Below are positions 22,491 to 27,623 of a stretch of DNA of 27,623 nt, piece by piece; position 1 is the stretch's first letter; the number at the start of each line of letters is the position of its first letter. The DNA comes from an uncultured Bacillota bacterium (GTDB lineage: Bacteria; Bacillota_I; Bacilli_A; Izemoplasmatales; UBA1188): assembly GCA_937907585.1 (NCBI GenBank), contig CALCVH010000141.1, positions 1-27,623 of the forward strand. The letters are read 5' to 3'. Both the position numbers and the translations under genes were made by a program. The notes beneath the pieces were generated by a model. It did no database searches. It was not told the origin of the DNA and saw only the letters and a program-made list of their open reading frames with translations.

Positions 22491-25100
22491 TTATTTAACT
22501 AGTTCTACTTCCCAAATCTTTTCAAGTGGAGATGTATATGGATTAACGTTATTTGTAAGTCCTTTGATTGCGTTTGAATTATATGCATATAGAGTCTTTC
22601 TTTGATATACAGGCATTTCTACCGCAAGGTCAAGAACATAACCCATAGCTTCTTCATATAACGCTTTTCTTTGAGCTTGATCAGTAATAGATCTAGCGTC
22701 ATCAATTAATTCAGATAATTTTGTGATTGTTTGATATTCATATCTATATTGAGTTTGATTAGATAGGATTTCTCTATAGCCCCACGCATATACGCTTGTA
22801 GCGCTAGAATTCTTATGATATACCTGATACATATCAGGATCAATTGTTGAACCCCATGCGGCAGCCCAAACTTCAAGTGAGCCTGTAGCGAGTTTAGTTA
22901 ATGCTTGAGAATCAGCTTTAACTTCAACATTCCAACCTAAATCATTTAAAATTTCAGATGCTTGTTTAAATACTGAATATGTAGGGTGTTCAGTTATTGA
23001 TGCGCCAGCGATTGTGAATTTAATCGTTAATTGTGAATCACCTGCAGTAACACCAGCCGCTGCCATATATCTTGAAATCTTTTCTTTCGCAGCGTCTAAT
23101 CCAGTCCATTGTGTATAATCATGTCCATTAGCTTTTGATGTGATTCCATCATCTTCAAATGGATAAGCCCATGAAACTGTACTCATTGGCCAGTCAATGT
23201 TCTTACATGTTCCTGATTCATAATATTCAAGCGCTAAAGATGTTTCCATCGCAGCCATGATAGCTCTTCTTACATTTACATTAGGTACTTTACCAGCGTT
23301 TACACCGATATAACCATAACCTAACTGCCATGAATCAAGTTTAACTATTCCATCTTTAGCTAAAGCTGTTAATCTTTCTGAATTAGCTTTAGTGAATTGT
23401 GGAGTGATAAAGTCTACTTCACCACTAACAAGTTTATCGATTGCGTTAGCGCTTGATACGATTTGGAATTGTAATTTTTCAGTTTTTACATCGAACATAA
23501 AGTATGGATTAGCTTTATAGTAGATGATGTTGCTTCTAACGAAATCATCACCTTTTGGTCTATCGCTATTTTTAGAGTCTGTTGCCATATAAACACCAGC
23601 TCCAACAGGTACTTCAACGTGTTCTTTAGATTGAATAACTTTGCTTTGGAAATCGCTAGATGCGTATTCCACACCAAATTTATTATTTTTAATATCAACT
23701 TCTCTTCCGTTTGGATGAGCGCTATCCGCAGTGTAATAATGAACTGGCGCTACAGTGAAGCTGAAGTTATAGATTGCTTTAGGGTCGATACCGTCTAATG
23801 TTATTTCAAGAACGTCGTATTCATCACTTGCTACAGGTGTTCCATCCGCATTGTGATTATGAGCGACTTTATATGTAGTTCCATTGATGATAACTTCATT
23901 AACATCTGTAGTGTGACCGAGCGATACGATACCTTCAATATTCTTATATGTTAATTCATCATCGCTAGTCATATTATTATGAAGGATGATATCTCTTGCT
24001 GCTGCAGTATAGATAGTTGTGAGTGTACCTGCAGTGCCCCAGAATGACAAAACATAATTTAATTCAGATTTGATTGTGTCACTATAAACTCTATTGATAG
24101 CTGATTCTTCATCTTGATATTTGCTTACGATATCAGTATTTTCAAATTTTTCAATGACAGTCTTATCCTTTTTACCCATCACTTCTTTATATACAGGTGT
24201 AATATAGCCTTCAAATAAGAAGAATTTAAAGATATCGTTAGATAGTTCATTAGCCCAATCTTTATATGGCGCAGTTGTTGTATCATAAGATTCTTTTGCT
24301 GCAGAATAGTCAGATTTTAATTCATCTTTGAATGTAGATAAAGCTAATTCATAATCGCTTAATAAGATTCTTCTATAATCGCTATCAGTATATGTAGCTT
24401 TTTGAGCTTCAGTTGCTACTGCTGATTTATATCCTTCAGTAACATCCCATTCATTAATAGCGTCTTTCATTTGTTTTTCATTTAAGCTATAGCTGTTTTG
24501 GCTACCTTCAATTAAGCCTTTTTCTTCAAATACTAGAATTAGTTCTTCTAATCTATTTTGAGCTAATACTGATGCTTGATTTGAAATCGCATCTTCAGCT
24601 GATGATGAAGAATCTGAATAGTTCTTTTGTGTTCTATATTGAGTTAAACCTTTAATCTTAATTGAATACATAGTTGATGAACCAGTATAAACTGGATCTA
24701 AATATTCATACATATTAAATACGACATCATTCATTGTTAGTGGAACACCATCAGAGAATTTTAGTCCATTTTTAATAACAAATGTATATTTACTATCATT
24801 TCCTACTGTTTCAATTTTATATGCTTTCGCAACTGTAGGTAGGTCATCACCGCATGCGGTAATACCATTATTATCAGTTGACAACATTCCTATTTGTGTC
24901 ATACCAGTAACTTCTTGGTCAGGTCCAGATGTAGCGTAGAATGGATTGAATAGTCCACTAACATCTTCGCTCATCAAAACGATACTGTCCTTATTGTTTT
25001 TCTTGTTGTTGTCCTTATTATTACAACCTACAAGTAAAACTGTAGTTAGGAGTAAAGCTGAGATAATAAAAGCACAGCTGATTAATTTTCTAGTTTTCAT
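22491..25100 (-). CDS. oppA: Oligopeptide-binding lipoprotein OppA, enlarged
   Basis: An 869-residue extracellular lipoprotein of the SBP_bac_5 family that captures peptides for OppBCDF. The lipobox LVGC puts the lipidated residue at Cys26. Family blocks include LKFSDGVPLTMNDVVFNM (113-130), NVRRAIMAAMETSLALEYY and a C-terminal SITDQAQRKALYEEAMGYVL. Typical OppA is about 520-600 residues. The surplus is a mostly helical, polar insert at roughly 155-375 after IKIKGLTQY, with many Asp/Ser/Glu/Lys. GGAGG precedes the ATG. The gene begins 15 bases after the leading lipoprotein, so both are in one operon. Confidence 0.9.
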   Translation of the reverse strand: MKTRKLISCAFIISALLLTTVLLVGCNNKDNNKKNNKDSIVLMSEDVSGLFNPFYATSGPDQEVTGMTQIGMLSTDNNGITACGDDLPTVAKAYKIETVGNDSKYTFVIKNGLKFSDGVPLTMNDVVFNMYEYLDPVYTGSSTMYSIKIKGLTQYRTQKNYSDSSSSAEDAISNQASVLAQNRLEELILVFEEKGLIEGSQNSYSLNEKQMKDAINEWDVTEGYKSAVATEAQKATYTDSDYRRILLSDYELALSTFKDELKSDYSAAKESYDTTTAPYKDWANELSNDIFKFFLFEGYITPVYKEVMGKKDKTVIEKFENTDIVSKYQDEESAINRVYSDTIKSELNYVLSFWGTAGTLTTIYTAAARDIILHNNMTSDDELTYKNIEGIVSLGHTTDVNEVIINGTTYKVAHNHNADGTPVASDEYDVLEITLDGIDPKAIYNFSFTVAPVHYYTADSAHPNGREVDIKNNKFGVEYASSDFQSKVIQSKEHVEVPVGAGVYMATDSKNSDRPKGDDFVRSNIIYYKANPYFMFDVKTEKLQFQIVSSANAIDKLVSGEVDFITPQFTKANSERLTALAKDGIVKLDSWQLGYGYIGVNAGKVPNVNVRRAIMAAMETSLALEYYESGTCKNIDWPMSTVSWAYPFEDDGITSKANGHDYTQWTGLDAAKEKISRYMAAAGVTAGDSQLTIKFTIAGASITEHPTYSVFKQASEILNDLGWNVEVKADSQALTKLATGSLEVWAAAWGSTIDPDMYQVYHKNSSATSVYAWGYREILSNQTQYRYEYQTITKLSELIDDARSITDQAQRKALYEEAMGYVLDLAVEMPVYQRKTLYAYNSNAIKGLTNNVNPYTSPLEKIWEVELVK

Positions 25101-25115
25101 CTTTTTGCCTCCAAA

Positions 25116-26639
25116 TTATTGTATATCATATGTTTCCTTATCAAGTTTTAAACCTGTTACAGAAACTAAAATAACATATCCTGATTCATCAACTACAATC
25201 TGTGATGGATCTACTGTATAATTAAATACTTCCCCTTGATTAGTTCCATATACCACTAGATGGATTTTATCATCTACTAGTACATTTTGATTATTATCCC
25301 CATTAGCGACTAAGTTGATTGAATAGTTATCGCCAATAGTGATTGCGCCAATTCTAATTGTTCCTGATAGTTCAACATTTTGAATTGAATCTTTATTTTC
25401 GATTAAGCCAGATAATAATCCGAAATTAGTATCTCTATTTCTTCTTCCAACATACGCTAAATCAAGTGTCGTATTTTCAAATATAACATTTGATATTTCT
25501 GAAGATTCACTGATTCTACCGAAGATACCGCCAACTTTAGCGTTATCGCTTGAATGATAAATATTTATATTAGATAGTTTATAAGTGCTACCTTCTTTAG
25601 AATATAATTTACCATTAAATGTACCTAAGCTAAATATTGTTGGCCATTCAAGATCAGTAAAATCTAAATCGTTTTCTATTTCATAAATACCATTTAAGTT
25701 AGCGTTACTAACTAGTTCACTAGCCTTGCTTATATGGTAATATTCTCCTTTTTCATAAACTACATAGATATCAACTACTGGGTTGATTGCTTCACCTGTT
25801 TCAAAATTAATTGATCCAGTGTGTTCATAACTATCAGTTATTTCGTTTGTTAAGTCTTTATCTAGATATGCGCTTTTAAATGTATATCCGTCAAGTTTAG
25901 GGAATGAATAAGTCGAATTATTTTCATATTTATGATTATAATTCATTGCGCCATCCTGCCAAGATGGGAGCCATATAGTATCCTTATCACTAGTTTTAGA
26001 ACCTGCTTGATTAGTTGTCTTATAATCGAATGTAGTATTTCCAAGTGATTTCCATTCACCATTATCTTGATAATAATAATTAAATTCAAAATATGTCATC
26101 CACTTCGCATAGAGTGTTAATTCATATTCACCCATCGAATCATTATAATCTAGTGTATCATTCATAAAATCCCAGTATCCTGAATAGCTATAATCAGGTT
26201 CTGATAATGTGTTAGAATCACTTTCTAAATAATACTTATCATCTTTTAAAACTAATGCTTCATTATTTGCGTTAACAGGTTTATTTTCACTATTTAATTT
26301 GATAGTTTTATTCTTGTACCAGCCTACTAAGAACGAATTGGTTTTAGTGATGTATATTCCTTCGCTACCACCGCTAGGTCTAGATGAATCAGTTGGTTCA
26401 ACTAATTTAATATGAACAAAACCATTTGAGTCCTTAGTATAATCGTTTGGGTTGAACATATCGATTAGTGTGATACCTTCTCTATCTAGATAAGTTCCAC
26501 CATTAGATTCATATCTAACAGTGATTTTATAGCCTTCGCTTTTCTTTTGATTGAGCTTATCTTTTGCCTTACAACCAAATAAAGTAAGCACAAGCGCTAA
26601 AGAAAATATAATTTTAAAAATGGATTTAATATGTGTCAT
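25116..26639 (-). CDS. Surface lipoprotein with Listeria-Bacteroides (InlB-type) repeats
   Basis: A 507-residue lipoprotein. The signal peptide ends at LFGC, giving Cys23. Residues 40-185 contain a divergent Listeria-Bacteroides repeat: it starts with ITVRYESNGGTYLD and closes with YELTLYAKW, and a second partial one begins at FEFNYYYQDNGEW. From about 310 there is a GLUG-like region (YEIENDLDFTDLEWPTI, FNGKL, VGGIFGRISESSEISNVIFEN), a beta-helical adhesin type of repeat. It is the first gene of the opp operon. The function is unknown; ligand binding or adhesion at the surface is inferred from the repeats. AGGAGG lies 30 bases before the ATG, with a hairpin between. Confidence 0.78.
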   Translation of the reverse strand: MTHIKSIFKIIFSLALVLTLFGCKAKDKLNQKKSEGYKITVRYESNGGTYLDREGITLIDMFNPNDYTKDSNGFVHIKLVEPTDSSRPSGGSEGIYITKTNSFLVGWYKNKTIKLNSENKPVNANNEALVLKDDKYYLESDSNTLSEPDYSYSGYWDFMNDTLDYNDSMGEYELTLYAKWMTYFEFNYYYQDNGEWKSLGNTTFDYKTTNQAGSKTSDKDTIWLPSWQDGAMNYNHKYENNSTYSFPKLDGYTFKSAYLDKDLTNEITDSYEHTGSINFETGEAINPVVDIYVVYEKGEYYHISKASELVSNANLNGIYEIENDLDFTDLEWPTIFSLGTFNGKLYSKEGSTYKLSNINIYHSSDNAKVGGIFGRISESSEISNVIFENTTLDLAYVGRRNRDTNFGLLSGLIENKDSIQNVELSGTIRIGAITIGDNYSINLVANGDNNQNVLVDDKIHLVVYGTNQGEVFNYTVDPSQIVVDESGYVILVSVTGLKLDKETYDIQ

Positions 26640-26675
26640 TTTATCACTAGTATAATTAAAACTATACTTCCTCCT
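26640..26675 (-). promoter_or_regulatory. Shine-Dalgarno, 20-nt hairpin, ATG
   Basis: On the minus strand AGGAGG (26675-26670) is followed after one base by AGTATA, an eight-base loop and TATACT (26668-26649), then nine bases and the ATG (26639). The gap is 30 bases unfolded but about ten if the hairpin forms. Confidence 0.5.
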
Positions 26676-26699
26676 CTTTTATTCTTTACTCAATTATAC

Positions 26700-26708
26700 A
26701 TTATATCA
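26700..26708 (-). promoter_or_regulatory. Extended -10 promoter of the opp operon
   Basis: TGATATAAT on the minus strand is an extended -10 element. A second TATAAT lies seven bases further downstream (26698-26693). The -35 position has only a weak TTTTTA, as extended -10 promoters allow. It lies between the terminator of the upstream surface gene and the ribosome-binding site. Confidence 0.5.
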
Positions 26709-26721
26709 TTAAAAAAATGAT

Positions 26722-26767
26722 ATAAAAAATTTTAGTTACGCCCAATTTTAATTAATCGGGCGTAACT
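26722..26767 (-). terminator. Terminator of the LRR surface protein gene
   Basis: On the minus strand AGTTACGCCC (26767-26758) pairs perfectly with GGGCGTAACT (26743-26734) around a 14-base loop, followed by AAAATTTTTT. It begins about ten bases after the stop of the surface protein gene and separates it from the opp operon promoter. Confidence 0.85.
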
Positions 26768-26776
26768 TTAATAATA

Positions 26777-27623
26777 TTAGATAGTTTTCTTCTTTTTTAG
26801 AATCAAAACTAATGCGACACTGAAGCCAATTAATAGTACTCCTGATAATATGAAACCATACATATTATTCTTCATAAACGAAGCGAAATTGTTAGTTGGT
26901 TTAACTTCTGGAGTATCAGGTGTTGGATCAACTATTGGTTCAGTTTCAGAATTTCTACTCTTTAAATATGCGAGAGTAGATTCAGCTTTAACTAGTGTTT
27001 CATAGTTAGTTACTAACGCTTTTTGTTCATCAGATGTGATTGTGTTATATTGATTTCTTGCGTTAATAATTGCTTGTTCATCATTTAAAGTGATATTTGT
27101 AGGTAAACTATTAATCACCTCAATAATATCTAATGTTTCAATAGTTGGTGCGAATACTCCATCAACTATTGTAGAGAAATATTGGCTATAGATGAACGAA
27201 TCATAGCTTATTCCATTTCTTGGTCTAATCATGATTAAATCACCTGTAGAATGTCCAATATAATCTTTAAATGTTGCGCCAAAATAGAAGTTAGTATAAT
27301 TTGATGTAAGATTCCAAATATAGTATTTAGATATGCCTAAACCTTCATATTCACCCATGCTTCCTGATATTGGTAAGTTGTTGAGTGTTAAATATGATGT
27401 ATTATATTCTTCTTCTAAAAGTGGTGCGTCATAGCTATTAAACACAACAAGTACTAGATTATTACAATCGTAAAACGCTTTATCGCCTATTGCTTTTAAA
27501 ACTCTAGATAATGTTACTTTTTCTAATTTAGAGTTCGCAAACGCAGCGGCTGATATTCTGATAGTATTATCATCTATAACGAATTCTTTATCATCTTTAA
27601 GTGGTGGATAAGATACTAAAACT
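26777..27623 (-). CDS. BspA-type LRR surface protein, C-terminal part (partial)
   Basis: The frame is open to the right edge, so only the last 281 residues are seen. A GTG at 27445 is internal (LVLVVFNSYDAP), not a start. The part nearest the edge is an LRR_5 (BspA-like) repeat: IRISAAAFANSKLEKVTLSR then IGDKAFYDCNNLVLVVF. Next comes a helical module ending in INARNQYNTITSDEQKALVTNYETL, typical of Firmicutes surface proteins. A proline-rich linker (EPIVDPTPDTPEVKP) follows, then one transmembrane helix (YGFILSGVLLIGFSVALVLIL) and a KKKKTI tail. No LPxTG motif is present, so it is membrane-anchored and not sortase-linked. Probable role: adhesion. Confidence 0.82.
   Translation of the reverse strand, partial: VLVSYPPLKDDKEFVIDDNTIRISAAAFANSKLEKVTLSRVLKAIGDKAFYDCNNLVLVVFNSYDAPLLEEEYNTSYLTLNNLPISGSMGEYEGLGISKYYIWNLTSNYTNFYFGATFKDYIGHSTGDLIMIRPRNGISYDSFIYSQYFSTIVDGVFAPTIETLDIIEVINSLPTNITLNDEQAIINARNQYNTITSDEQKALVTNYETLVKAESTLAYLKSRNSETEPIVDPTPDTPEVKPTNNFASFMKNNMYGFILSGVLLIGFSVALVLILKKKKTI

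Noticed and set aside
26102..26109. Reverse-strand TGCGAAGT (ACTTCGCA) inside the lipoprotein gene
   Set aside because: It is a single isolated copy within a coding sequence, without a partner at 10 bases; chance is enough to explain it.
27443..27445. GTG at 27445 as the start of the right-edge surface protein
   Set aside because: The frame stays open to the edge and the upstream codons encode an LRR_5 repeat that runs through this position.

Overview
The window is an AT-rich stretch of a Gram-positive-type (monoderm) bacterium, most likely a low-GC Bacillota lineage close to the gut Mollicutes/Erysipelotrichia-like bacteria. The reasons are strong AGGAGG ribosome-binding sites, three lipoproteins with lipobox cysteines, a CIRCE element, an MntP-type manganese exporter and no outer-membrane genes. 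Tryptophan is read from TGG and oppD ends in TGA, so the standard code (not code 4) applies. I see no rRNA, tRNA, CRISPR array or transposase.

Layout. 1-1629 (+): a tightly packed group of the tail of an unknown gene, a DUF4186 protein, a maltose/hexapeptide O-acetyltransferase and mntP. 1657-3296: a solitary AlbA_2/HATPase_c_4 regulator, bracketed on both sides by arrays of the octamer TGCGAAGT. 3322-4596: a PlsC-type acyltransferase with a zinc ribbon. 4643-6207: a solitary COG1672-type AAA ATPase with a nuclease-like C-terminus, preceded by two tandem GGCCGTTT palindrome units that lie over its promoter. 6264-10380: a CIRCE-controlled clpB-htpG heat-shock operon; its ClpB has no N-domain. 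10581-16137: a nucleoside-type BMP lipoprotein plus ABC transporter operon (yufN/O/P/Q-like), ending with a CatA-like acetyltransferase.

16249-17698: a RhuM-type region. A short ORF is followed in the same frame, after one TAA, by a second RhuM-type ORF with a PLD-like C-terminus and no ATG, GTG or TTG for its N-terminal domain. A 25-nt palindrome inside the second ORF recurs, 26 of 27 bases identical, in the non-coding leader. 26639-17729 (-): an oligopeptide ABC operon led by a surface lipoprotein, then oppA, oppB, oppC, oppD, oppF and a small membrane protein. 26777 to the right edge (-): the C-terminal part of a BspA-type leucine-rich-repeat surface protein anchored by a C-terminal membrane helix.

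Most of the window is housekeeping (nucleoside uptake, peptide uptake, chaperones). The most unusual signal is shared by three unrelated solitary genes (AlbA_2 regulator, COG1672 ATPase, RhuM). Each has its own private repeated DNA motif in cis. In two cases the motif lies on the gene's promoter; in the third it is also written into the coding sequence. A second unusual signal is two genes where a small hairpin sits between a strong Shine-Dalgarno and a start codon that would otherwise be too far away.
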